Below, in pieces: positions 34,346 through 42,887 of a DNA stretch of 64,000 nt. This DNA is from JACOMY01 sp046233115 (GTDB taxonomy: Bacteria > Pseudomonadota > Alphaproteobacteria > Kiloniellales > JACOMY01), in NCBI GenBank assembly GCA_046233115.1, contig JBJXHM010000019.1, forward strand, positions 1 through 64,000. Reading direction: 5' to 3'. Every line of letters begins with the position of its first letter. Within the stretch, counting starts at the first letter, position 1. The notes beneath the pieces were generated by a model. It ran no database searches and had not been told where the DNA came from. It saw nothing but the letters and a program-made list of their open reading frames with translations. Position numbers and translations under genes: made by a program.

Positions 34346-36604
34346 ATGGTCATGCTCTTCGGGAACTCGCTCGATAACTCCCTCACCGGCACCAGCGGCT
34401 ACGATCTCATCACCGGGAACACCGGCAACGACAGCCTATACGGCCTGTCGGGCGTCGACGTCATGGACGGTGGCGACGGTGCAGACCTGCTGTTTGGCGG
34501 TGCCGAACTCGACAGCCTGCTCGGCAACAGCGGCGACGACAGGATCTACGGCGACGGCGGCAACGACACCGCCTTCGGCCTGGTCGGCAACGACACCTTC
34601 TTCGGCGGCGGCGGAGCCGACACGATCGAGGCCGGCAACGATGCAGACCTACTCTTCGGCAGCCAGGGCGACGATTTCCTGCAGGGCCAGAGCGGTGACG
34701 ACAGACTCTACGGCGGTCTCGGTGTGGACTCCCTTTCCGGCGGCAGCGGCAACGACCTGGCCGAGGGTGGAGACGGCAATGATCTCATCGGCGGTGCCGA
34801 GGGCGACGACAGCATCTTCACTGGTGATGGCGACGACTACGTCGCCGGAGGGGACGGCAACGACTATCTGGCCGGGTCGGGCGGCACCAACTTCATACAA
34901 GGCAATTCCGGCGACGACATTCTGGTCGGCGGCGACGATGCCTCCCGAAATCTCCTGATCGGCAACAGCGGCAACGATACGGCCTTCGGCGGCGACGGGA
35001 TGGACGCGATCCAAGGAGGACTGGGCGACGATACGGCCTTCGGCGGCAGCGGTGATGACGCGGTGGTCATCTCCGCCGGCGATGTCGGGGCGGGCGAGAC
35101 CAACGACGGCGGATCGGGGGAGGACACGCTCTTCCTTCTCGGGATTCCTGTCGACATGGTCCCGCATACGAACTTTGAAGTCTTTCTGCTCGCCGGGACC
35201 AGCGCCTCCGAAACCATCGACGGCACTTCCTTCACCGACTGGATCGCCGGCTACCACGGCGCCGATACCATCAGGGGCCTCAGCGGGAACGACAGCCTGT
35301 CCGGACAATCGGGCGATGATATCGCCCGTGGCGACAGCGGCATCGACCGCCTCTTCGGGGCCTCCGGCGACGATACCCTCTTCGGCGGCGACGGCGACGA
35401 CACCGCCAGGGGCGACTATGACGACGACCGCATGTCAGGCGGCAGCGGCAGCGACTTCATGGATGGGGGCGACGACGACGACTTCCTGAACGGCGGCAGC
35501 GGGGTCGATACCGCACTTGGCGGCAGCGGCGACGACACCTTCGTGGTGGACCGCAAGGCCGATGTGGTCTGGGACTTCGTCGGCAGCGGCTCGGCCGACC
35601 TGATCCGCTCCAACGCCGGCGACTACACCCTGGCCGACGGACCGCTCGGCGGCATCGACCAGCTGCAGATCCTCTCCGCCGCCAGGACGGCGAATGCGAC
35701 CGGCAATGCCGAGGACAACACGCTCACCGGCAACTCCTTCCGCAACACGCTGGCAGGCGGCTCCGGCGCCGACATCCTCGACGGTGCGCTCGGCAACGAC
35801 GTCATGATCGGCGGCAGCGGCGACGACACGGCCTATGTCGACCGCACCGGCGACAGCGTGATCGAGGCGGCCGGCGGCGGCGTCGACCTGGTGGTGGCCG
35901 CAGTCGACTACAGCCTGGGCTTCCACCAGGACGACCTCAGGCTGGCCGAGGGCGCCGGCATGCTGGACGGCCGCGGCAACGCGCTGGGCAACTCCATCAC
36001 CGGCAACAGCGTGAAGAACAGCCTGGCCGGCCTGACCGGCGACGACCGCCTGTTCGGCGCAGGCGGAGCCGACACCCTGCGCGGCGACCAGGGCAAGGAC
36101 CTGCTGTTCGGTGGCAGCAGCGCCGACCGCCTCTTCGGCGGCAACGAGCAGGACCGGCTCTACGGCGGCGCCCATGCCGACAGCCTGAACGGCGGCTCGG
36201 GGGCCGACCGGCTCTATGGCGGCGACGGCGACGACCGTATCAGCCTGGGCAATGCAGACCAGGCCTTCGGCGGCTCGGGCTCGGACCTCTTCCTCATGGA
36301 CGGCAACGAGACCGGCGACGGCAAGGGCTCCGGCGGGCCGATCCTGGAGGACTTCGCCGGGGTGAAGCTCAACACCGCCGCCGACAACGACACCATCGCC
36401 TTCGCCACCGGGCTGGAGACCGGCACCTTCGCCTACATCGGCGGACAGGCCTTCCATGCCGCCGGCAACAGCGAGGCGCGCCACGACGGCGGCGGCCAGA
36501 TCCAGGTCGATACAGACGGCGACGGCGCCACCGACCTGGTCTTCAGGATCGACGGCATGAGCCAGGCCGGCCAACTCACCGCAACGGACTTCGTCTGGTT
36601 CTAG
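34346..36604 (+). CDS. RTX nonapeptide protein with TNFE spacer (paralogue C)
   Basis: A 752-residue RTX protein. The start at ATG 34346 (MVMLFGNSLDNSLTG) follows agggaggctcca; the 59 residues upstream in the same frame look non-coding. The N-terminal half carries its own nonapeptides and a PHTNFEVF spacer near residue 275. From nucleotide 35476 the gene is identical to paralogue A, so the C-terminal ~375 residues, secretion domain included, are the same protein sequence. This looks like recent gene conversion or duplication that left two distinct N-terminal halves on one C-terminal half. Confidence 0.88.
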   Translation: MVMLFGNSLDNSLTGTSGYDLITGNTGNDSLYGLSGVDVMDGGDGADLLFGGAELDSLLGNSGDDRIYGDGGNDTAFGLVGNDTFFGGGGADTIEAGNDADLLFGSQGDDFLQGQSGDDRLYGGLGVDSLSGGSGNDLAEGGDGNDLIGGAEGDDSIFTGDGDDYVAGGDGNDYLAGSGGTNFIQGNSGDDILVGGDDASRNLLIGNSGNDTAFGGDGMDAIQGGLGDDTAFGGSGDDAVVISAGDVGAGETNDGGSGEDTLFLLGIPVDMVPHTNFEVFLLAGTSASETIDGTSFTDWIAGYHGADTIRGLSGNDSLSGQSGDDIARGDSGIDRLFGASGDDTLFGGDGDDTARGDYDDDRMSGGSGSDFMDGGDDDDFLNGGSGVDTALGGSGDDTFVVDRKADVVWDFVGSGSADLIRSNAGDYTLADGPLGGIDQLQILSAARTANATGNAEDNTLTGNSFRNTLAGGSGADILDGALGNDVMIGGSGDDTAYVDRTGDSVIEAAGGGVDLVVAAVDYSLGFHQDDLRLAEGAGMLDGRGNALGNSITGNSVKNSLAGLTGDDRLFGAGGADTLRGDQGKDLLFGGSSADRLFGGNEQDRLYGGAHADSLNGGSGADRLYGGDGDDRISLGNADQAFGGSGSDLFLMDGNETGDGKGSGGPILEDFAGVKLNTAADNDTIAFATGLETGTFAYIGGQAFHAAGNSEARHDGGGQIQVDTDGDGATDLVFRIDGMSQAGQLTATDFVWF

Positions 36605-36605
36605 G
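35476..36605 (+). repeat. 1,130-bp direct duplication, copy 2
   Basis: The partner of 30262-31391: same length, same order, direct orientation. The left boundary falls within the codons for a GDDDDFLNGG repeat and the right boundary one base after the stop codon, where the downstream sequence changes completely. Confidence 0.92.
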
Positions 36606-36665
36606 AAGGAGACCGAAGGAAAGGGGGCGACGCAGCGGCCTCCGGTTCAGCAGGGAGACAGCGCC

Positions 36666-38984
36666 ATGGTCTTGATAGCAGGTACCTCAGGCAACGACAC
36701 CCTCACCGGCAGCGACCAGGTTGATGCCTTGTCCGGCCTCGGTGGCAACGACACGCTGCTAGGCCTCGGCAGCGCCGACCAGCTCTTCGGCGGCAGCGGC
36801 TTCGACGATCTCTTCGGCAGCTCCGGCAATGACACTCTGACCGGGGGCAGCGGCAACGACGAGCTCCTGGGCGAGGACGACGACGACAGCGTCTTCGGCG
36901 GCCTTGGCTACGACCGGGCCTTCGGCGGCAAGGGACTCGACGTCGTCTGGGGCGGCGAGGCCGACGACAGCCTCTACGGCGGCGGCGGACACGATTCGGT
37001 CTGGGGTGATTCCGGCAACGACTGGATCTATGGCGGCACTGGCAATGACACCCTGGTCGGCTGGACCGGAGATGATACCATCCACGGCGAGATCGGCAAC
37101 GACTTCGTGCTGGCGTTAAACGGCAAGGACACGGTCTTCGGCGGCAGCGGTACGGACTCGATCCGCGGCCAGAGCGGCGACGATAGCCTCTTCGCCGGCA
37201 GCGGCGCCGACCAGTTCTACGGCGACAGCGGCAGCGACAGCGTCTGGGGCGGCGACGGCGACGACTTCATGGGCGGCGGTCCGGGCGATGACAAGGCCTA
37301 CGGTGACAAGGGCAACGATACCCTCTTCCCGGACAGCGGAACCGACACGATCTTCGGCGGCAGCGGCGACGATCAGGTCCGCATCTTCGCCGAGTGGGCC
37401 AACGGCGGCGACGTCTTCGACGGCGGCTCCGGCAAGGACAAGCTGTTCCTGGCGCTCGAGGCCACGGTCGGCGGATTCCTCTTCACCAACTTCGAGCAGG
37501 TGCAGATCCTGGGCGTCACCGCCGGCGAGACCCTCTATGGCACCCACCTGCCCGACACCATCCAGGGCCTCGGCGGCGACGACGACGTCCGCGGCTTCGC
37601 CGACGACGATACCCTGCAGGGCGACGACGGCGACGACCAGGTGCGCGGCAACGGCGGTAACGACCTGCTGGTCGGCGGCTTCGGCGAGGATGGCCTCTTC
37701 GGCGGGCCGGGTGACGATACGATCCTGGCCAACGACGGCAAGGACAGCGTCATGGGCGGCAGCGGCAGCGACCTCCTCTACGGAGGCCAGAGCAGCGATG
37801 AACTCGACGGTGGCAGCGGCAGCGATACCATGACCGGCGGTTCCGGGTCCGACACCTTCTTCGTCGATACCCTAACCGACCGCGTGAACGAGTGGGAGCA
37901 GCAGGGCAAGGCCGACGTGATCCGCTCCATGGCAGCCGACTACACGCTCCAGGCCGGTGCCTTCGGCCACATCGAGAAACTCATCATCGACAAAGGCGCC
38001 GGCGCCGCCGATGCCAGCGGAAACGCCTACGACAACACCCTGCTCGGTAATGGCTTCGCCAACAGCCTGGCTGGCGGTTCCGGCGACGATATCCTGAATG
38101 GCAAGAGCGGCGTCGACACCCTGGTCGGAGGTAGCGGCAAGGACACTTTCGTCGTCGACGACCCGCTGGACAAGGTCGTCGAGGCCGCCGGTGGCGGTAG
38201 CGATCTGGTGCGGGCCGAGGCCGACTACACCCTGGGCTTCCATGCCGACAACCTGCGCCTGGAACCCGGTGCCGGCCTACTCATGGGTCGAGGCAACGCG
38301 CTGGACAACGTGATGGAGGGCAACACCGCCAGCAACTCGCTCTCCGGCCGGACCGGCAATGACAGCCTCTACGGCGAGGCCGGCGACGACGCCCTACGCG
38401 GCAACGACGGCACCGACCTGCTCTACGGCGGCAGCGGCCAGGACCGGCTGTTCGGTGGCGCCGGCAACGATAGCCTCGACGGCGATGCCAACAACGACGT
38501 GCTGAACGGCCAGGACGGCGCCGACGACCTGCAGGGCGGGGCCGGCAACGACACCCTGTTCGGCTCGAACGACGGCAGCTTCATCGACCTCCTGCGCGGT
38601 CAGGCAGGCGACGACAGCCTCTCGATGGGCAACTACGACACCGCCATCGGGGGAGCCGGCCACGACGCCTTCATCCTGGGCGGTGACGAGACCGGCCATG
38701 GCGGCGGTTCCGGCGGCCCGCTGGTCAAGGACTTCAGCGGGGTGAAGCTGAACAGCGCCGCGGAGGCCGACAGCCTGGTCTTCGCCATGGGGCTGGAGAG
38801 CGGCAGCTTCGACTATCGCGGCGGCAAGACCTTCACCGGCGGCGGCAACAGCGAGGCGCGGCACGACGGCCAGGGCCAGATCCAGGTCGACAGCGACGGC
38901 GACGGCACCGCCGACCTCTTCTTCCGGGTCGAGGGCATGAGCCAAGCCGGCCAGCTCACCGCCAGTGACTTCCTGTGGCTGTAG
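36666..38984 (+). CDS. RTX nonapeptide protein with TNFE spacer (paralogue D)
   Basis: A 772-residue RTX protein, ATG 36666 after gggagacagcgcc, 61 bp behind paralogue C and so probably in the same transcript. It has nonapeptides of nine residues throughout the N-terminal third, with many Trp/Tyr at the variable position (VVWGG, SVWGD, WIYGG), a FTNFEQVQILG spacer near residue 278, repeats, FFVDTLTD / FVVDDPLD units, repeats, and a secretion domain (QVDSDGDGTAD loop, terminal DFLWL). The C-terminal domain differs from A-C in its FDYRGGKTFTGGG segment and matches the next gene best. Confidence 0.88.
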   Translation: MVLIAGTSGNDTLTGSDQVDALSGLGGNDTLLGLGSADQLFGGSGFDDLFGSSGNDTLTGGSGNDELLGEDDDDSVFGGLGYDRAFGGKGLDVVWGGEADDSLYGGGGHDSVWGDSGNDWIYGGTGNDTLVGWTGDDTIHGEIGNDFVLALNGKDTVFGGSGTDSIRGQSGDDSLFAGSGADQFYGDSGSDSVWGGDGDDFMGGGPGDDKAYGDKGNDTLFPDSGTDTIFGGSGDDQVRIFAEWANGGDVFDGGSGKDKLFLALEATVGGFLFTNFEQVQILGVTAGETLYGTHLPDTIQGLGGDDDVRGFADDDTLQGDDGDDQVRGNGGNDLLVGGFGEDGLFGGPGDDTILANDGKDSVMGGSGSDLLYGGQSSDELDGGSGSDTMTGGSGSDTFFVDTLTDRVNEWEQQGKADVIRSMAADYTLQAGAFGHIEKLIIDKGAGAADASGNAYDNTLLGNGFANSLAGGSGDDILNGKSGVDTLVGGSGKDTFVVDDPLDKVVEAAGGGSDLVRAEADYTLGFHADNLRLEPGAGLLMGRGNALDNVMEGNTASNSLSGRTGNDSLYGEAGDDALRGNDGTDLLYGGSGQDRLFGGAGNDSLDGDANNDVLNGQDGADDLQGGAGNDTLFGSNDGSFIDLLRGQAGDDSLSMGNYDTAIGGAGHDAFILGGDETGHGGGSGGPLVKDFSGVKLNSAAEADSLVFAMGLESGSFDYRGGKTFTGGGNSEARHDGQGQIQVDSDGDGTADLFFRVEGMSQAGQLTASDFLWL

Positions 38985-38997
38985 GAGGGACCGAAGC

Positions 38998-41900
38998 GTG
39001 ACCACGACAGCAGTGCTCTGGAAGCATCTTGGCCGAGTCAACTCTGCATCCAGCGGGCCGACCGGCAACAGCAGCTTCGATCCCGTCCTGGTCGGCCTTG
39101 CCGACGGTGGCTTCCTCATCGCCTATACCGACGACACCAACGCCAACGACGGCGCCAGCGGCTCCGACATCCTGGCGCGGCTCTACGACATCGAAGGTGA
39201 GCCGCAGGGCGCCTCCTTCAAGCTGAACTCGATCAGGCAGGTCGACAACGAGGGCAATCCCGAGCTGGCGGCCCTGCCGAACGGCGGCTTCGTGCTGGTC
39301 TACGAGGACACCGACGCGAACGGCACCTCGCTGGTCTGGCAGAGCTACAACGCCAACGGCAGCAAGTTGGACAACGGCGTCATCCTGAACGATCCCGGCG
39401 CCGACAACCTGGACCTGCCGCGCGTTGCCACCTTCGACGACGGCGCCTTCGTGGTGACCTACACCCGCACCAGCGGCGGTAACGACCAGATCAAGGCCAA
39501 GGTGGTGACGGCGGACGGCACGGCCGGGCCGGAGCTCGCGATCCGGGACCACCCCGACGATCCGCGCCAGGCCGACGTCGCAGTCCTGGACAGCAACCGC
39601 TTCGTGACAGTGTTCATTGAGGACGACCCGGCTGGCGCCAGGCCGGAGTTCCGGATCTTCGACCGCGACGGCAACCTCGAGGCCAGCGGCAACGTGATCG
39701 CGCCGGGCAGCGGCAACCGCGATCCGCAGGTCGCCGTGATCGCGCCTGATCGCTTCGTCGTCACCTGGTGGGACGACAGCAACACCAGCAACGGCGACAT
39801 CTACCTGCGCATCTATGACGACCAGGGCAACGATCTCTCCGGTCTGGTGACCGTCGCCGACGGTGCGGCGGATCAGACCCGGCCGGCCATCACGCCGCTG
39901 GCCGACGGCGGCTTCGAGGTGGTCTACGAGACCGACTTCCTGGACGACGGCATCGCCGCCCAGCGCTACGACGCCGACGGCACCCCGATCGGCATCCCCA
40001 CCAACGTCGTCCATGGCTCCGGCCTCCGGGAATCGCCCGAGGTCGCGCTGCTGGCCGACGGCCGCTTCGCCGTCGCCTGGCAACAGTTCGGCGGGATCGA
40101 CAAGGGCGTCGACGTGACCGCCAGCGTCTGGGACCCGCGCGACAGCCTGATCGTCGGCACGCCGGACGACGACAACCTCACCGGCAACTTCGCCACCGGC
40201 TCCACCATCCGCAGCCGCGACGGCGACGACAGCGTCTTCGGCGGCAACGGCGACGACCTGATCCAGAGCGCTCGCGGGAACGACTGGGTCGAAGCCAACA
40301 AGGGCGACGACGAGCTGCGTGGCGGCAGCGGCGGGGACCGCCTCTTCGGCGACAGCGGCGACGACATCCTGCGCGGCGGCAGCGGCACCGACACGCTCTG
40401 GGGCGGCAGCGGACAGGATACCGCGTTCGGCCAGGACGGCGACGACACCATCTTCGGCGGCCGCGACATCGACAGCCTGGAGGGCGGCAGTGGCGACGAT
40501 GTGATCTACGGCGGCTCGCAGTTCGACTTCCTGCGCGGCGGCAGCGGCCGCGACATCCTCTACGGCGGGACCGGGCCCGACGGCTTCATTGTCAGGCCCG
40601 GCGAGGCGACTGCCGGCGACAGCGTCTTCGGCGGCCCCGGCTTCGACAACATGCTGTTCTACAACGGTGCCAACTTCGCCGACGGCATGCTGATCTTCGA
40701 CATCGAGCGCTTCGCTTTCTATGGCACCAATGCCGACGACAGCATCGACGGCAGCCCGGTGGCCGACACGATGTGGGGCTCGGCCGGCGACGACCTGTTG
40801 CAGGCCTCCGGCGGCAACGACCGGGTCTATGGCGGTGACGGCAAGGACACCTTGCGCGGCGATACCGGCCTGGACCGGATCTTCGGCGGCAGCGGCGAGG
40901 ATGTGCTCTCCGGCGGTGACGACGCGGACAGCCTCTACGGCGGCACCGGCGGAGACCGCTTCATCGGTGGTAGCGGCAACGATACCCTTTTCGGCGGCCG
41001 CGGACGCGACTTCCTGAACGGCGGCAGCGGCTCGGACAGCATGGTCGGCGGCAAGGCCGACGACACCTTCATCGTGGAGCGCCCCACCGACCGGGTGATC
41101 GAGGTCACCGGCGGCGGCCTCCTTGACCTGATCCGCTCCAGCGCCAGCAGCTACAGCATGGACGACGACGCCCAGGTCGAGCGGGTCGAGCTGATCCAGG
41201 GGGCCGGTGACCTCACTTTCAGCGGCAACGACCGCGACAACTCCATCCTCGGCAACAGCGGCGACAACCTGCTGTTCGGCGGCGCCGGCGACGACACCCT
41301 GGACGGCGGCTCGGGCTCCGACCTTCTGGTGGGCGCAACCGGAAACGACGTCATGATCGTCGACACCAGCGGCGACATCGTCTCCAACCAGGCCGGTGCC
41401 GGACAGGACCGGGTGATCGCCTCCGTCGACTTCTCGCTGTCGGGTGGCGTCGAGGAGCTGGTGCTGGCCAGCGGAGCCGGCGTGATCGACGGCTTCGGCA
41501 ACTTCGAAGACAACATCATGGACGGCAACAGCGCCTCCAACCTCCTCACGGGCGGCGGGGGTGACGACAGCCTGCTTGGCCACCGTGGGCACGACACCCT
41601 GCAGGGCGGCGGGCACGACGACTATCTCTCGGGTGCTTCCGGCGACGACAGCGTGCTCGGCGGCGGCGGCGACGATACCCTGGACCTGGGCCGGCGCGAC
41701 TGGGCCAAGGGCGGCACCGGGGCCGACTGGTTCCTCTTCGACGGCGACGAGACCGCCAACGCCCAGGGTTCCGGCGGTCCCCTGATCACCGACTTCGGCG
41801 GCCAGCTCCTCACCGCCGGCCCGGGGACCGACCGCCTGGTCTTCGCCACCGGCCTGGAGAGCGGCAGCTTCGACTACCGCGGCGGCAGGGCCTTCACCGG

Positions 41901-42045
41901 CAGCGGCGACAGCGAGGCGCGGCACGATGGCCAGGGTCAGATCCAGGTCGATATCGACGGTGACGGCAAGGGCGACGTTACCTTCCGGCTCGCGGGCATG
42001 AGCCAGGCTGGCCAGCTCACCGCCGCGGACTTCCTCTGGCTGTAG
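38998..42045 (+). CDS. RTX protein with N-terminal seven-repeat beta-propeller-like domain
   Basis: A 1015-residue protein. GTG 38998 follows taggaggga 13 bp after the previous RTX stop, so it is coupled to paralogue D. Residues ~15-380 hold seven degenerate repeats of about 50-55 residues with a core like L-x-D-G-G-F-x-V-x-Y; cores are LADGGFLIAY, LPNGGFVLVY, FDDGAFVVTY, LDSNRFVTVF, IAPDRFVVTW, LADGGFEVVY and LADGRFAVAW. Seven copies suggest a seven-bladed propeller. It then passes into nonapeptides (DNLTGN onward), a DIERFAFYG spacer, FIVERPTD units and the secretion domain (DIDGDGKGD, DFLWL). This is the only family member here with a distinct N-terminal domain, a candidate ligand- or surface-binding module. 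Confidence 0.85.
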   Translation: MTTTAVLWKHLGRVNSASSGPTGNSSFDPVLVGLADGGFLIAYTDDTNANDGASGSDILARLYDIEGEPQGASFKLNSIRQVDNEGNPELAALPNGGFVLVYEDTDANGTSLVWQSYNANGSKLDNGVILNDPGADNLDLPRVATFDDGAFVVTYTRTSGGNDQIKAKVVTADGTAGPELAIRDHPDDPRQADVAVLDSNRFVTVFIEDDPAGARPEFRIFDRDGNLEASGNVIAPGSGNRDPQVAVIAPDRFVVTWWDDSNTSNGDIYLRIYDDQGNDLSGLVTVADGAADQTRPAITPLADGGFEVVYETDFLDDGIAAQRYDADGTPIGIPTNVVHGSGLRESPEVALLADGRFAVAWQQFGGIDKGVDVTASVWDPRDSLIVGTPDDDNLTGNFATGSTIRSRDGDDSVFGGNGDDLIQSARGNDWVEANKGDDELRGGSGGDRLFGDSGDDILRGGSGTDTLWGGSGQDTAFGQDGDDTIFGGRDIDSLEGGSGDDVIYGGSQFDFLRGGSGRDILYGGTGPDGFIVRPGEATAGDSVFGGPGFDNMLFYNGANFADGMLIFDIERFAFYGTNADDSIDGSPVADTMWGSAGDDLLQASGGNDRVYGGDGKDTLRGDTGLDRIFGGSGEDVLSGGDDADSLYGGTGGDRFIGGSGNDTLFGGRGRDFLNGGSGSDSMVGGKADDTFIVERPTDRVIEVTGGGLLDLIRSSASSYSMDDDAQVERVELIQGAGDLTFSGNDRDNSILGNSGDNLLFGGAGDDTLDGGSGSDLLVGATGNDVMIVDTSGDIVSNQAGAGQDRVIASVDFSLSGGVEELVLASGAGVIDGFGNFEDNIMDGNSASNLLTGGGGDDSLLGHRGHDTLQGGGHDDYLSGASGDDSVLGGGGDDTLDLGRRDWAKGGTGADWFLFDGDETANAQGSGGPLITDFGGQLLTAGPGTDRLVFATGLESGSFDYRGGRAFTGSGDSEARHDGQGQIQVDIDGDGKGDVTFRLAGMSQAGQLTAADFLWL

Positions 42046-42131
42046 GCGCGGGCCGCTGCAAGCAGCGGAGTTTGTGCCGGCCCGCCAGTGCCTAGGCTGC
42101 CCCCGGATCGAAACCGGAGGGAGCGAGCGCC

Positions 42132-42887
42132 ATGCGCCTTGAGGGAAAAACCGTTATCGTTACCGGGGCCAGTTCAGGGATCGGCCAGGCTGCCGCCCTG
42201 CTCTTCGCCCAGGAGGGCGCGAACCTTGTGCTGGGCGCACGGCGAAAGGCCCGGCTGCGCGAGCTGGAGGCCCTGATCCGGCGGCAGGCGAACGGCTCCG
42301 CAGTCTTCCAGACAGGCGACGTCGCCGAGGAAGGCTATGCCGAGGCGCTGGTGGCGCTGGCCGAGACCCGTTTCGGCAGCCTGGACGGGGCCTTCAACAA
42401 TGCCGGCATCATGGGCGAGACCCTGCCGGCGCCGGAGATGCCGGCGGCGAACTGGCGCCAGGTGATCGACACCAACCTGACCGGCGCCTTCTACGCCGCC
42501 AAGCACCAGCTTCGCGCGATGGAGCCGCGCGGCTCCGGCTCGATCGTCTTCACCTCCTCCTTCGTCGGCCACCGGATCGGCTTTCCCGGGATGGCCGCCT
42601 ATGCTGCCTCCAAGGCCGGCCTGGTCGGCCTCACCCAGGTGCTGGCCGCCGAGCACGGCCCGGCCGGCATCCGGGTGAACGCGCTGCTGCCCGGCGGCAC
42701 GCTGACCGAGATGGCGGGTGATGATCCGGACCACCTGGCCTTCGTACGCGGCCTGCACGCCCTGAAGCGCATGGCGGCACCGATGGAGATCGCCCAGGCG
42801 GCGCTCTTCCTGCTCTCCGACGCAGCCTCCTTCGTCACCGGCAGCGCACTGCTGGCCGACGGCGGCAACTCGATCAGCAAGACCTGA
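42132..42887 (+). CDS. Short-chain dehydrogenase/reductase (SDR)
   Basis: A 251-residue classical SDR with a Rossmann fold. The cofactor motif TGASSGIG is at 11-18, NNAG at 89-92, and the catalytic Ser (142/143), Tyr157 and Lys161 (YAASK) are intact. GARRKARLRE after the second strand has basic residues typical of NADP(H) preference. Length is normal. A segment ALKRMAAPMEIAQAALFL and the C-terminus FVTGSALLADGGNSISKT fit the glucose/ribitol dehydrogenase-like or FabG-like branch; substrate is unknown. Its 3' end overlaps the convergent cyclase gene by 14 bp. Confidence 0.92.
   Translation: MRLEGKTVIVTGASSGIGQAAALLFAQEGANLVLGARRKARLRELEALIRRQANGSAVFQTGDVAEEGYAEALVALAETRFGSLDGAFNNAGIMGETLPAPEMPAANWRQVIDTNLTGAFYAAKHQLRAMEPRGSGSIVFTSSFVGHRIGFPGMAAYAASKAGLVGLTQVLAAEHGPAGIRVNALLPGGTLTEMAGDDPDHLAFVRGLHALKRMAAPMEIAQAALFLLSDAASFVTGSALLADGGNSISKT

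Noticed and set aside
38956..41925. A 989-codon minus-strand open frame
   Set aside because: It is a shadow of the propeller-RTX gene. Its product is low-complexity Ala/Val/Gly and it overlaps a well-supported gene throughout.
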